NCBI RefSeq assembly: GCF_001879695.1
Contig: NZ_MNBL01000041.1
Coordinates: forward strand, 124,001-188,000
Reading direction: 5' to 3'
DNA from: Nioella sediminis
Lineage (GTDB): Bacteria > Pseudomonadota > Alphaproteobacteria > Rhodobacterales > Rhodobacteraceae
Length of the DNA: 64,000 nt
Of the stretch, positions 25,947-34,990 are shown in pieces. Made by a program: the position numbers and the translations under genes. Each line of letters opens with the position of its first letter. The first letter of the stretch is position 1. The notes beneath the pieces are model-generated. The model had not been told where the DNA came from and made no database searches. It worked only from the letters and a program-made list of their open reading frames with translations.

Positions 25947-27338
25947 ATGACCGACTATATCGTCAAGGATATCGCGCTGGCCGATTTTGGCCGCAAGGAA
26001 CTCGACATCGCCGAAACCGAGATGCCCGGCCTGATGGCCCTGCGCGAGGAATATGGCGACAGCAAACCCCTGAAGGGCGCGCGCATCGCGGGCAGCCTCC
26101 ACATGACGATCCAGACCGCCGTGCTGATCGAAACCCTCGTGCATCTGGGGGCAGAGGTCCGCTGGGCGTCGTGCAACATCTTCTCCACCCAGGACCACGC
26201 CGCTGCCGCCATCGCCGCCGCAGGCATCCCGGTCTTCGCCATCAAGGGCGAAACGCTGGAGGAATACTGGGACTACGCCGACCGCATCTTCATGTTCGAG
26301 GAAGGCGGCTGCAACATGATCCTCGACGATGGCGGCGACGCCACGCTCTACATCCTCCTTGGCGCCCGCGTCGAGGAAGGCGAAACCGATCTGATCGAAA
26401 TGCCGACCAGTGAGGAAGAAGTCGCCCTCTTCGCCCAGATCAAGAAGCGCATGGCCCAATCCCCCGGCTGGTTCGTGAAACAGCGCCACATGATCCAGGG
26501 CGTGACCGAGGAAACCACGACGGGCGTCCACCGCCTCTACCAGATGATGGAAAAAGGCCATCTGCCCTTCCCCGCCATCAACGTGAACGACTCCGTCACC
26601 AAGTCGAAATTCGACAACAAGTACGGCTGTAAAGAGAGCCTCGTCGACGGCATCCGCCGCGCCACCGACACCATGATGGCCGGCAAGGTCGCCGTGGTCT
26701 GCGGCTATGGCGACGTGGGCAAGGGCTCTGCCGCGTCCCTGCGCGGCGCGGGCGCCCGCGTGAAAGTGACGGAAGTGGACCCGATCTGCGCGCTTCAGGC
26801 CGCCATGGACGGCTACGAAGTCACCACGCTGGAAGATGAGGTCGCCTCCGCCGACATCTTCATCACCACCACCGGCAACAAGGACGTGATCCGCATCGAG
26901 CATATGCGCGAGATGAAAGACATGGCCATCGTCGGCAATATCGGCCATTTCGACAACGAAATTCAGGTCGCGGCGCTCAAGAACCACAAATGGACCAACA
27001 TCAAGGACCAGGTGGATATGATCGAGATGCCCTCGGGCAGCCGCCTGATCCTGCTCTCCGAAGGCCGCCTGCTGAACCTCGGCAACGCCACCGGGCACCC
27101 GTCCTTCGTGATGTCCGCGTCCTTCACCAACCAGACGCTGGCGCAGATCGAGCTCTGGACGCGCGGCGACCAGTACCAGAACAAGGTCTACGTGCTGCCC
27201 AAACAGCTGGACGAGAAAGTCGCCCGCCTGCACCTCGCCAAGATCGGCGCCAAGCTGTCGGTTCTGGCGAAAGAGCAGGCCGATTATATCGGCGTGTCGC
27301 AGGACGGCCCGTTCAAACCGGAACATTACCGCTACTGA
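25947..27338 (+). CDS. ahcY: adenosylhomocysteinase
   Basis: 463 residues, full length, starting [20 protein letters not shown]. The NAD-binding loop is [17 protein letters not shown], and it ends with the family's KPEHYRY. It reversibly splits S-adenosylhomocysteine into adenosine and homocysteine, so relieving inhibition of methyltransferases. A GGAG ribosome site precedes the ATG and a strong terminator follows. I saw no SAH or SAM riboswitch fold in the upstream gap. Confidence 0.98.
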   Translation: MTDYIVKDIALADFGRKELDIAETEMPGLMALREEYGDSKPLKGARIAGSLHMTIQTAVLIETLVHLGAEVRWASCNIFSTQDHAAAAIAAAGIPVFAIKGETLEEYWDYADRIFMFEEGGCNMILDDGGDATLYILLGARVEEGETDLIEMPTSEEEVALFAQIKKRMAQSPGWFVKQRHMIQGVTEETTTGVHRLYQMMEKGHLPFPAINVNDSVTKSKFDNKYGCKESLVDGIRRATDTMMAGKVAVVCGYGDVGKGSAASLRGAGARVKVTEVDPICALQAAMDGYEVTTLEDEVASADIFITTTGNKDVIRIEHMREMKDMAIVGNIGHFDNEIQVAALKNHKWTNIKDQVDMIEMPSGSRLILLSEGRLLNLGNATGHPSFVMSASFTNQTLAQIELWTRGDQYQNKVYVLPKQLDEKVARLHLAKIGAKLSVLAKEQADYIGVSQDGPFKPEHYRY

Positions 27339-27364
27339 GGGCGGTTCGACTTACGAATTTGGAG

Positions 27365-27396
27365 CACCGGCCAGCGCGCGTTGGCCGGTGTTTTTT
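27365..27396 (+). terminator. Rho-independent terminator after ahcY
   Basis: A perfect 9-bp stem (CACCGGCCA / TGGCCGGTG) with an 8-base loop is followed by TTTTTT. It also marks the left edge of the lower-GC accessory patch. Confidence 0.92.
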
Positions 27397-27535
27397 GTTT
27401 TGTTGGGGGGAGTGCAGACCTTCGGCGTGGACGCGAAACTGCCGTCCACGCCCATTCGTAGCGGACATCTGTTTGCCTGATGACAGACAAGGGGACGAAC
27501 TCAACCGCGAGTGCAATGATGCTCTCACGAATTCA

Positions 27536-28288
27536 TCACGAATCCTTATCGAGGGCACCGCCATGAAGGGCTAGTATCTCACTCTCAAGATCAGGCTCCA
27601 TTTCCATTCCGGTCATGCACTTATTAAGCCATCCAGTGTCGCGGATGCGTGCGATTGCTGCGCCGTAGGCTTTTCGCGCGGTATCCCCGTAGGCGCCTTC
27701 GGCGATATCCCACGCTTCGTCAGGGATCGGTCCCCAACGTGAGATCATCATCGACAAATCGAGAATGTCGCGGTTGAGAACCGCTTTGTCTGCCCAGCGA
27801 TCGGCATTTGCGAGCAGTTTCTCTGCATACATGTAATCCCGCGTCAAAACAGGGACGCCGAAGCGGTCATCCATTACACCGGCAAGCTGGATTCGTGCCT
27901 CGCGGACGATCTCAAACTTGATTGTTACATCCGCCGCGCCGATCAGAGTGCGGATGCCGTATTGATCAGTTCTAACATCGCGCAATGTTTGTAGTTCCGC
28001 GCCTGGGAGCAGGAGGCCGGTGAGGTCAGACTTGCCCCAAAGAGCTTGGCGAATCTTGCGGTATCCCTCCTTAGAGGCGCAGAGGAAGTCGATGTCCACG
28101 CTTTCACGATACTCACCAAGGTTCAAAACAATCGCCGTGCCACCGCCGAAATAGCATTCGGCATCGAGGAGCAAATCTCCATCGAGGCATCTGAGAACGC
28201 CAAGGATATCGTTATGATGTTTACGCTTGAACAAGGCCGCACCCTGCGGCTCAGTATTCAAGCGGCCAGAAAGTGCCCGTTGCCGCAC
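27536..28288 (-). CDS. AbiEii/AbiGii-type nucleotidyltransferase (toxin-like)
   Basis: 250 residues. The nucleotidyltransferase core is visible: YFGGGTAIVLNLGEYRESVD, then the metal pair in VDIDFLCAS, with a later RDYMYAEKLLANADR helix and RDILDLSMMI. This is the COG2253/AbiEii-like fold used by toxins that modify tRNA or other nucleic acids. The usual partner AbiEi is absent. Instead a 68-residue gene lies immediately upstream and overlaps it by 31 bases. Base use is more AT-rich than the flanks, suggesting transfer. It could be a toxin-antitoxin or abortive-infection pair. Confidence 0.85.
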   Translation of the reverse strand: MRQRALSGRLNTEPQGAALFKRKHHNDILGVLRCLDGDLLLDAECYFGGGTAIVLNLGEYRESVDIDFLCASKEGYRKIRQALWGKSDLTGLLLPGAELQTLRDVRTDQYGIRTLIGAADVTIKFEIVREARIQLAGVMDDRFGVPVLTRDYMYAEKLLANADRWADKAVLNRDILDLSMMISRWGPIPDEAWDIAEGAYGDTARKAYGAAIARIRDTGWLNKCMTGMEMEPDLESEILALHGGALDKDS

Positions 28289-28464
28289 TCAGCAACAAGG
28301 CGATCCAGAAGCTTCTGTTCGCGTGGTGTGATCGCATCTTGATCGACAAAACGCCAGTTGCGCTCATAGAGAGCGAGCGCAGTTTCGCCGTCCACAACTG
28401 CATCGTCGGGACGGTTCCAGCATAGCTGGCGTAGCTGCGGGTATGTGTTCACTCTGACGTTCAT
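28258..28464 (-). CDS. 68-residue partner of the AbiEii-like nucleotidyltransferase
   Basis: From the ATG at 28464, preceded by GAGG. It reads MNVRVNTYPQLRQLCWNRPD and later ALALYERNWRFVDQ, and ends HFLAA. It is small, mildly acidic and has no clear DNA-binding motif. It overlaps the toxin-like gene by 31 bases, the arrangement of an antitoxin translated first. I do not recognise it as AbiEi or any named antitoxin. The longer open frame starting at 28563 lacks a good ribosome site. Confidence 0.65.
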   Translation of the reverse strand: MNVRVNTYPQLRQLCWNRPDDAVVDGETALALYERNWRFVDQDAITPREQKLLDRLVAECGNGHFLAA

Positions 28465-28947
28465 AGCATCCTCGGGTATCGCATGATCACCCACACCAGT
28501 TAAATATAGGTAACTTTGCGGGAGTTGCAAAGATTCTCCGAGGGTAAGGTCAACGACAAGCACCGAACCCGATGCTCAACACTAAGGCAGGCCAATGAAA
28601 AACTCGCGCCGAGTAACACGGGCAACTCTGTACATACAGGATTGCATAACATAATTCCACACGCGCACAGCCGACTTAGCTCCGAAGGTAGCGGTACATG
28701 TTGCGACGAATAGCGGCTTCGACAAGCCGCGCTGCAGCATCCTGAGCTGCGGTCGAACGTCCGAAAAGGGTTGTTTCCCCCTCAAAAAGCCACGCCCTCG
28801 CCGACCCGCGGGGGCGGTGAGGCAGAACCGTCGCGCCAGTGGCGCGGCGTAAGCCTACCGAACGCGATCGCGCGGCACCTGCGGTGCTATTCGGGCGGGG
28901 TGGCGCGGTGATCTTGGGGCAAGCAATCGCAGGCTGGCACCACCCTG
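28465..28947. other. intergenic region upstream of the toxin-like pair
   Basis: 483 bases without a convincing gene. The part nearest 28500 is AT-rich (ATATAGG), where the promoter of the pair probably lies. The part from 28798 carries a GC-rich block, also found at 29951, and short palindromes. The open frame 28582-28785 (minus) has no ribosome site and an odd composition, so I do not call it a gene. Confidence 0.5.
28798..28815 (+). repeat. 18-bp near-identical repeat, left copy
   Basis: CTCGCCGACCCGCGGGGG matches 29951-29968 with one substitution in 18 bases, same orientation. The two copies flank the Hint gene. Confidence 0.7.
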
Positions 28948-29829
28948 TCAGGCCACCGCCTTCCCGGTGAGCTTCGCCTTGATCCGTTCCGGTACCTGCC
29001 GGGTGCTCATCGCGCGGGGATAAGGCAGTTCCTCCATCTCGGGCACGTCCCCATAGAGCGCCTCGAACTCGGCAAAGTTGTCGAAGACCCGGCGGGACAC
29101 GTTGTCGATGAACGTCTCAGCAGGCGCACCATTGGCGAGGATAATCTCATGTTCCTCGGTTTCGATGTGGTAGACCGTGTAGGTCTCGCCCATGTCAGCA
29201 AGCGGCACACGGGTGATGGTGGTGCCGTTCACCAGCGCGCCCGCATGACAGATCACCCCACCGACCAGCATCCCGTGATCCGCCGTGACCGTCAGGTCAG
29301 AGTGCGGAACCCCCTCACCCAGAGACCCGGCAGCAAACCGCACGAGCATCAGCCGGTCTGCGGGACCGAAGCGGGTGGAGACGGTTTGGCGTCCGATCCA
29401 TTTGACCGTTACTTCCTCCCCGCTCTTCGAACGAAGTCGCTCGCCGATCCGCAGATCTTCAATCAGCTTGTTGCCACCGACAGCTGCAATCTCTGTCCGG
29501 GCAAGAAAGCAAAGTGCTAACGGCGCTGACAGGCTTGGCGGTGGCGAAACATTCGAGGGGTACCCGCTGGAGGTAGACGGAGCCGTCGGCGAATATATCT
29601 TCCTGATAGGACCGCCAAAGCCATCCGAAAAGGCAAGAAACAGGTGCCCATCTGCCTGGTAGCTGCCCGCAAAAACCAGCGGATGACTATCTACGAGCTG
29701 ATCTCCTACGTTCCAGAACCCGTCATCCGTGTCGAGACCACCCAAGGTGCCGCTGGTATCAAACGCGAGCCCCTTATTGCCACCAGAATCGTAGCTAACC
29801 TCGGAAGAATACCCATAGTCCCTAGCCAT
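28948..29829 (-). CDS. stand-alone Hint-domain protein
   Basis: 293 residues from the ATG at 29829, which is preceded by GGGGGG; an earlier start at 29871 is less likely. An N-terminal Gly/Ser/Asp-rich region (1-100) has no signal peptide that I can see. A Hint (Hedgehog/intein) domain starts at Cys107 (LCFLARTEIAAVGGNKLIED), with the TxxH motif in LTVTADHGMLVGG and ETEEHEIILANGAPAETF. Hint domains self-cleave by N-to-S acyl shift. The usual Gly after Cys-Phe-x-Ala is Arg here. Roseobacters carry many such proteins of unknown role. The gene lies in lower-GC DNA and is flanked by direct repeats. Confidence 0.85.
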   Translation of the reverse strand: MARDYGYSSEVSYDSGGNKGLAFDTSGTLGGLDTDDGFWNVGDQLVDSHPLVFAGSYQADGHLFLAFSDGFGGPIRKIYSPTAPSTSSGYPSNVSPPPSLSAPLALCFLARTEIAAVGGNKLIEDLRIGERLRSKSGEEVTVKWIGRQTVSTRFGPADRLMLVRFAAGSLGEGVPHSDLTVTADHGMLVGGVICHAGALVNGTTITRVPLADMGETYTVYHIETEEHEIILANGAPAETFIDNVSRRVFDNFAEFEALYGDVPEMEELPYPRAMSTRQVPERIKAKLTGKAVA

Positions 29830-29950
29830 AATCCCCCCAAGCGCTTGATCAAAATAGAAAATTGGCAGCAAGTTAGCATGCTGTCATCAATTCAACAAGT
29901 TTAGTGAAGTCGATTGGCAGTCCTGCTAAATACCCCCACCAAAACCGAGC

Positions 29951-29968
29951 GCTCACCGACCCGCGGGG
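29951..29968 (+). repeat. 18-bp near-identical repeat, right copy
   Basis: CTCACCGACCCGCGGGGG, one mismatch from 28798-28815. The core CCCGCGGG is itself palindromic, so either a cassette boundary or a common intergenic motif is possible. Confidence 0.7.
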
Positions 29969-30125
29969 GGACGACTGACCTCTGAGTGGCGCGCATTATC
30001 TCTCCGCCCCAAACGCCCTCAATGCTGCACGAGACCTCACCAATCGCCTCCCCGGGGGGCGGGTCGGCGATCGCGCGGCGGCTTCGCCTTTATTCCGCGC
30101 GAGGGCATGACCAACCGCCTCCCCA

Positions 30126-30551
30126 TTACTCTTCTCCCCGTCGCGTTTTGAGCCACGCGTCGCCTTCCTCCATCATCCGGTCCGTCCAGCCCCATTTCGG
30201 TCGCTTATGCGGCCCGCTCTTCTCCTGTTCCTTGAACTGGTCGATGGTCTCATCCCCGTGCAGCAGCCCCATCAGCCGCGCCCGCATGAAGGCCTTCAGC
30301 ACGTCATTCATCCGGGGGCCGTAGTCCGGCCCCATGGAGCGGAAGAATTTCAGCACGTCCTCATCCACCCGGATCGTCACCCGCTTCTTAGCAGAACTGG
30401 GTGAGGTCGCGATCCGCACCCAGTCATGCGGCACGCGGCGGTGGATCATGATCCGGTTGTGCAGGTCGTAGTCGATGCGCGCCATCGCGTCGATCAGGTA
30501 GTGGTGATGTTCCCGCTGCTTCGCGGTCAGCGGTTTGCCATCCAGGTTCAT
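30126..30551 (-). CDS. BrnA-family antitoxin-like protein (orphan)
   Basis: 141 residues. The central part matches BrnA: KKRVTIRVDEDVLKFFRSMG then YGPRMNDVLKAFMRARL, a ribbon-helix-helix-like DNA-binding fold. A 55-residue N-terminal extension and an acidic/Trp-rich C-terminus (KWGWTDRMMEEGD) are not part of ordinary BrnA. No BrnT toxin gene is next to it. It may be a solitary regulator or a relic of a lost TA pair. Confidence 0.8.
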   Translation of the reverse strand: MNLDGKPLTAKQREHHHYLIDAMARIDYDLHNRIMIHRRVPHDWVRIATSPSSAKKRVTIRVDEDVLKFFRSMGPDYGPRMNDVLKAFMRARLMGLLHGDETIDQFKEQEKSGPHKRPKWGWTDRMMEEGDAWLKTRRGEE

Positions 30552-30630
30552 GGCCGGTCCTCGATTTGGGAATGTGCCGGGTAGTCTGGCAGGATTTTCC
30601 TAAAATCCCGTCAATGGCGCGGTTTTGTCT

Positions 30631-30667
30631 GCACGGGGGGTGTACGGGGGGTGTACGCCCGGTGCAC
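30631..30667. repeat. GTAC array with 11-bp period (copy 2)
   Basis: GCAC, GTAC, GTAC and GCAC start at 30631, 30642, 30653 and 30664, each 11 bp apart, with G-rich spacers complementary to those of the 9504 array. It lies 74-110 bases upstream of mutL. Confidence 0.85.
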
Positions 30668-30740
30668 GGGTGGCGACAGGCCGCCTGCGCCCGCCTTGGG
30701 GCGTTTCCGAATCGAGCGGGGGCGTGCTATCCCTTGTGGC

Positions 30741-32591
30741 ATGGCTTTTCCCGACCCCAAGATAGGCGGCTCTGCGCGCCCTGTGATCCGTCAGCTGGAT
30801 GAAACAGTCGTGAACCGCATCGCGGCGGGCGAGGTGGTGGAACGCCCCGCCTCCGCCGTCAAGGAACTGGTTGAAAACGCAATAGATTCCGGCGCCGACC
30901 GGATCACCGTCGAGGTCGCCAATGGCGGCAAATCCCTGATCCGCGTCACCGACAACGGCTGCGGAATGACCCCTGAAGACCTCCCCCTCGCCCTCGCCCG
31001 CCACGCGACGTCCAAGATCGACGGGAAAGATCTGTTGAATATCAACAGCTTCGGCTTTCGCGGCGAGGCATTGCCGTCGCTCGGATCGGTCGGGCGGCTG
31101 GTGATCACGAGCCGGTCCGAGACCGGAGGAGATGCCCATACCATCGCTGTAACCGGCGGAAGACATTCGGTTATTCGCCCTGCGGCCCTGTCGGGCGGCA
31201 CCGTGGTAGAGCTGCGGGATCTGTTCTTCGCCACCCCCGCGCGGCTCAAGTTCCTGCGCACGGATCGGGCCGAGATGCAGGCCATCGGCGACGTGGTCAA
31301 ACGGCTGGCCATGGCAGAGCCCGCCGTGGGCTTCACCCTGCGCGACATGACCGATGGGCAGAACCGGGTGATCTTCCGCGCCGACCCCGAACAAGGGGAT
31401 CTTTTCAATGCGTTAGGGGCCAGGCTCGGGCAGGTGATGGGGCGCGATTTCATCGAGAACGCGCTGCCGATAGAGGCCGAGCGCGAAGGCGTCCGCCTGG
31501 TGGGCTATGCCGCCCTTCCGACCTATTCACGCGGCTCCGCGACTGCGCAGTATCTGTTTGTTAACGGTCGTCCGGTAAAAGACAGGCTGTTGGTCGGGGC
31601 CCTGCGCGGGGCCTATGCGGATTTCCTCAGCCGGGACCGGCATCCTGCGGTGGCGCTTTTCGTCGACTGCCCGCCGGAGCGGGTCGATGTGAATGTGCAC
31701 CCGGCCAAGGCCGAGGTCAGGTTTCGCGAACCGGGCGTCGTGCGTGGTCTGATCGTGTCGGCCCTGCGCCATGCGCTGGCCGAGGCCGGGCATCGGGCCT
31801 CCTCGACCGTGGCCGAGGCGACGCTTGGCGCCTTCCGCCCTGAACAGCAGGGACCTGCGCGGGTCTATCAGATGGACCGGCCCTCTCAGGGGTCGCTCCG
31901 CGCCGCACGCGACTGGCAGGCCCCAGCCATGGGCTTTGCCGAGGAACCTGCGGATTTCACCTCCACCTCTGCCCGTGTGGAACCGGTGATCGAGACGCCG
32001 GAGGCCACGCAACATCCGCTCGGCGCGGCCCGCGCGCAGGTGCATGAAAACTACATCATCGCCCAGACCGAAACCGGCATGGTGATCGTCGACCAACACG
32101 CCGCCCATGAGCGTCTGGTCTATGAAAAACTGAAACGCCAGATGGCGGAGAACGGGGTCGCCTCGCAGGCACTGTTGATCCCCGAGATCGTGACGCTCGG
32201 CGAGAACGACGCGGGCACGCTGCTCGACCTTGCCGATGATCTGTCGAAACTCGGCCTCGTGCTGGAGCCTTTCGGACCGGGCACCGTCGCGGTGCAGGCC
32301 ACGCCCGCAATCCTTGGGCCGGTAAACGCCGAGGCGATGTTGCGTGATATTCTGGATGAGTTGGACGATTTGGGCGAAAGCCTGTCCGTGAAGGCGCGGA
32401 TCGAGGCGATCCTGTCGCGCGTTGCTTGCCATGGGTCGATCCGATCCGGTCGGCAGATGCGGGCCGAGGAAATGAACGCCCTGCTGCGCGAGATGGAGGC
32501 GACCCCCCATTCCGGCCAGTGCAACCATGGCCGGCCCACCTATGTGGAACTGAAGCTATCCGACATTGAAAGGCTGTTTGGCCGCGCATGA
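30741..32591 (+). CDS. mutL: DNA mismatch repair protein MutL (endonuclease type)
   Basis: 616 residues from the ATG at 30741. The GHKL ATPase has [31 protein letters not shown] and [14 protein letters not shown]. The C-terminal dimer domain carries [12 protein letters not shown], the DQHA-x2-E-x4-E endonuclease motif, plus CHGSIRSGR and GQCNHGRPT, so this MutL nicks DNA itself. It acts with MutS in mismatch repair. rmuC starts in its last codons (4-base overlap). Confidence 0.96.
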   Translation: MAFPDPKIGGSARPVIRQLDETVVNRIAAGEVVERPASAVKELVENAIDSGADRITVEVANGGKSLIRVTDNGCGMTPEDLPLALARHATSKIDGKDLLNINSFGFRGEALPSLGSVGRLVITSRSETGGDAHTIAVTGGRHSVIRPAALSGGTVVELRDLFFATPARLKFLRTDRAEMQAIGDVVKRLAMAEPAVGFTLRDMTDGQNRVIFRADPEQGDLFNALGARLGQVMGRDFIENALPIEAEREGVRLVGYAALPTYSRGSATAQYLFVNGRPVKDRLLVGALRGAYADFLSRDRHPAVALFVDCPPERVDVNVHPAKAEVRFREPGVVRGLIVSALRHALAEAGHRASSTVAEATLGAFRPEQQGPARVYQMDRPSQGSLRAARDWQAPAMGFAEEPADFTSTSARVEPVIETPEATQHPLGAARAQVHENYIIAQTETGMVIVDQHAAHERLVYEKLKRQMAENGVASQALLIPEIVTLGENDAGTLLDLADDLSKLGLVLEPFGPGTVAVQATPAILGPVNAEAMLRDILDELDDLGESLSVKARIEAILSRVACHGSIRSGRQMRAEEMNALLREMEATPHSGQCNHGRPTYVELKLSDIERLFGRA

Positions 32592-33754
32592 TCCAGCTTG
32601 GTGAGACCCAGATCGACCTGTCAGACCCGCTGACCATGCTGGCGCTTGTCGGTGTGGCGGCGGTTGTGTTGCTGCTGATCCTCGTGATGCGCTCGATCGC
32701 AGCGGCGAACCGGACCGCGCGGGCGATGGAACCGCTGGCGCAGCAAATGGGGGCACTGGGCAACCGGGTGCAGTCGCTGTCGGACGGGCAACACCAGCTA
32801 TCGGGCGGCATCACCCATGTGAGCGAATTGCAGGCGCGCAGCCAGGCGCAGATGCTGGAGGTGATGGAACGGCGGCTGGAAGAGGTGCAGCGCAGCATGG
32901 GCGAGACCCTGCACGGCACCTCCACCCGGACCGCGCGCAGCCTTGGGGAGTTGCAGCAGCGGCTGGAACAGATCGACAAGGCGCAGGCCAAGATCGAGAA
33001 GCTGTCTGGCGATGTTCTGGGCTTGCAGGATATCCTGTCCAACAAGCAGACGCGCGGAGCATTCGGGGAAATTCAGCTAAACGACATCGTGCACAAGGCG
33101 CTGCCGCCCGACAGCTATGCCTTTCAGGCGACGCTGTCGAATGGGCGGCGGGCCGATTGCCTGATCCACCTGCCGAAACCTCCCGGTCCCATCGTGATCG
33201 ACAGCAAGTTCCCGCTGGAACCCTATGAGGCGCTGCGCCGGGCAAAGACGCAACGCGATACGGATGAGGCCGCGCGCGCCCTGCGCACCGCCGTGCGCGG
33301 GCATATCAAGGCGATCTCGGAGCGTTACATTCTCGAGGGCGAAACCGCCGACGGGGCGCTGATGTTCCTGCCGTCCGAGGCGGTCTATGCGGAGCTGCAT
33401 GCAAACTTCCCCGAACTGGTGCGCGAAGGTTTCGCCGCGCGGGTCTGGATCGTGTCCCCCACCACCTGCATGGCGACGTTGAACACCATGCGCGCGGTGC
33501 TGAAGGATGCGCGGATGCGCGAACAGGCGGGTGCGATCCGCAAGCAGCTGGCGATGCTGCACCGGGATGTGGAACTGGTGGTGGAACGCGTGGGCAAGCT
33601 GACCACCCATTTCGGGCAGGCCCGCAAGGATCTGGACGACATCACCACCGCCGCCGAGCGCGCAGGAAAACGGGCGACACGACTGGACAGTTTCGATTTC
33701 GAGGAACTGGGCGGCAAGGACGAGGCCGAGGTTGTGCCACTTCCTCATCGCTAG
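32588..33754 (+). CDS. rmuC: DNA recombination protein RmuC
   Basis: 388 residues. One N-terminal membrane helix (about 13-37) precedes a coiled coil of about 100 residues (Gln/Glu/Arg-rich). The RmuC domain follows, with a nuclease-like motif ([17 protein letters not shown]), [20 protein letters not shown] and FVSPTT-like core ([16 protein letters not shown]). RmuC limits inversion recombination at short inverted repeats. It is coupled to mutL. Confidence 0.95.
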   Translation: MIQLGETQIDLSDPLTMLALVGVAAVVLLLILVMRSIAAANRTARAMEPLAQQMGALGNRVQSLSDGQHQLSGGITHVSELQARSQAQMLEVMERRLEEVQRSMGETLHGTSTRTARSLGELQQRLEQIDKAQAKIEKLSGDVLGLQDILSNKQTRGAFGEIQLNDIVHKALPPDSYAFQATLSNGRRADCLIHLPKPPGPIVIDSKFPLEPYEALRRAKTQRDTDEAARALRTAVRGHIKAISERYILEGETADGALMFLPSEAVYAELHANFPELVREGFAARVWIVSPTTCMATLNTMRAVLKDARMREQAGAIRKQLAMLHRDVELVVERVGKLTTHFGQARKDLDDITTAAERAGKRATRLDSFDFEELGGKDEAEVVPLPHR

Positions 33755-33838
33755 CTGTGAGCTTTCAACAGGTTGTCCATTCGATCCTGACCGAGTTGGT
33801 TGGAGTTACCAAGCTTCAACACTGTTCGAAGGGATCGA

Positions 33839-34036
33839 ATGAAGGTGCATCAGAATGCCAGACTGACGCCTTTGGGTCGAGAGCGGCTTGTTGGGATGAT
33901 CGCAGCCGGGATGGCCTTTTCGCAAGCCGGGGCCGTCTGCCCCTGTTCTGCGAAGACCGCTACGAAGTGGTGGCGACGATATGAGCAGGAGGGCCGAGCC
34001 GGTTTGCAGGACCGCCGGTCGCCCTTGGCGGGTTGA
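33839..34036 (+). pseudogene. N-terminal fragment of an IS481-family transposase
   Basis: 66 codons that read MKVHQNARLTPLGRERLVGM, then SAKTATKWWRRYEQEGRAGL and LQDRRS, the helix-turn-helix start of IS481 transposases. The protein then stops; no DDE catalytic core follows. TGT at 33756 could be the remains of the left end. This is a decayed insertion between rmuC and the DUF2256 gene, and the only insertion-sequence trace in the window. Confidence 0.8.
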
Positions 34037-34098
34037 AGGTGACGCTGTGGCGAACGGGGCCTCTGGTTTGAACGCCTGCCCGCCCTATCTTCACGGCC

Positions 34099-34248
34099 AT
34101 GGCCCACAAGAAACCTAACCTACCGACAAAGACCTGCGCCACCTGCGGGCGCCCGTTTTCGTGGCGGAAGAAATGGGCGAAGGTCTGGGAAGAGGTGCGC
34201 TATTGCTCGGATCGGTGCCGGCGGGAAAAGACCGTCAGGCGAGCGTGA
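34099..34248 (+). CDS. DUF2256-type small zinc-ribbon protein
   Basis: 49 residues. It begins [20 protein letters not shown] and later has RYCSDRCRR: two Cys pairs (CxxC and CxxxC) spaced like a treble-clef zinc ribbon, with the SWRKKW block characteristic of DUF2256. Its function is unknown. Its last 14 bases overlap the end of the convergent pncA gene. Confidence 0.85.
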   Translation: MAHKKPNLPTKTCATCGRPFSWRKKWAKVWEEVRYCSDRCRREKTVRRA

Positions 34249-34825
34249 CGCCTGCCCCGGCCATCCCCTCCAGCGCCGCAGTCAGTGACCCGTCGAAATC
34301 AATCGCGCGGCAGAGGTCCTGGCGAACGGTGACGGTGAACCCCAACCGGGCCGCGTCAACAGCGGAATAGTTCACGCAGAAATCGGTGGCGAGGCCGACC
34401 ATGGTGAGCGTGTCGATGCCGCGTGTGCGCAGGTAGCCTTCCAGCCCCGTGGGCGTGGTCTTGTCGTTCTCGAAGAAGGCCGAATAGCTGTCGATCGCGG
34501 GGTTATAGCCCTTGCGGATAATGAGGTCCGCCCGGTCGGTCATCAGGTCTTTGTGGAAGGCCGCGCCGGGGGTTCCCTGCACGCAATGGTCGGGCCACAG
34601 CACCTGCGGGCCGTAGGGCAACTCGGTCAGCGTCATGGGTTCGGCCCCGTGGTGCGAGGCGAAGGAGGAATGGCCCGCCGGGTGCCAGTCCTGCGTCAGG
34701 ATCACGGCGTCGAAATCCCCCATCAGGGCGTTGATGCCGGGGACAATTGTATCGCCTTCGGGCACGGCCAGCGCGCCGCCGGGGCAGAAATCGTTCTGGA
34801 CGTCGATGACGATGAGGGCATGCAT
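34235..34825 (-). CDS. pncA: nicotinamidase / isochorismatase-family amidohydrolase
   Basis: 196 residues. Opens with [19 protein letters not shown] (catalytic Asp). Metal ligands are in [13 protein letters not shown], and the nucleophilic Cys is in [19 protein letters not shown]. The length and cis-peptide region match bacterial PncA, which hydrolyses nicotinamide to nicotinate for NAD salvage. It converges on the DUF2256 gene and is divergent from the CDGSH fusion gene. Confidence 0.93.
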   Translation of the reverse strand: MHALIVIDVQNDFCPGGALAVPEGDTIVPGINALMGDFDAVILTQDWHPAGHSSFASHHGAEPMTLTELPYGPQVLWPDHCVQGTPGAAFHKDLMTDRADLIIRKGYNPAIDSYSAFFENDKTTPTGLEGYLRTRGIDTLTMVGLATDFCVNYSAVDAARLGFTVTVRQDLCRAIDFDGSLTAALEGMAGAGVTLA

Positions 34826-34990
34826 GGGCGGGCTCCTTTCCGGGTTCCTTCAAGGGGTAGTCAGGCAGGCGCTGCCCGTCAATGCACGTGCGGGGCTGCA
34901 CCGGGGTGAACAGCGGCTGTGCGCGGGTGCGTCTATGTCGGGGAAGGGGGCCGCCATAGGCTGACGAGCAGACGCACGCAGGAGGACCCC

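Noticed and set aside
28582-28785. Small minus-strand open frame in the accessory gap
   Set aside because: No ribosome site, odd composition and no recognisable relation to a family.
27400-30600. tRNA-anchored genomic island
   Set aside because: No tRNA gene, integrase or attachment-site pair was found at the edges of the lower-GC patch.
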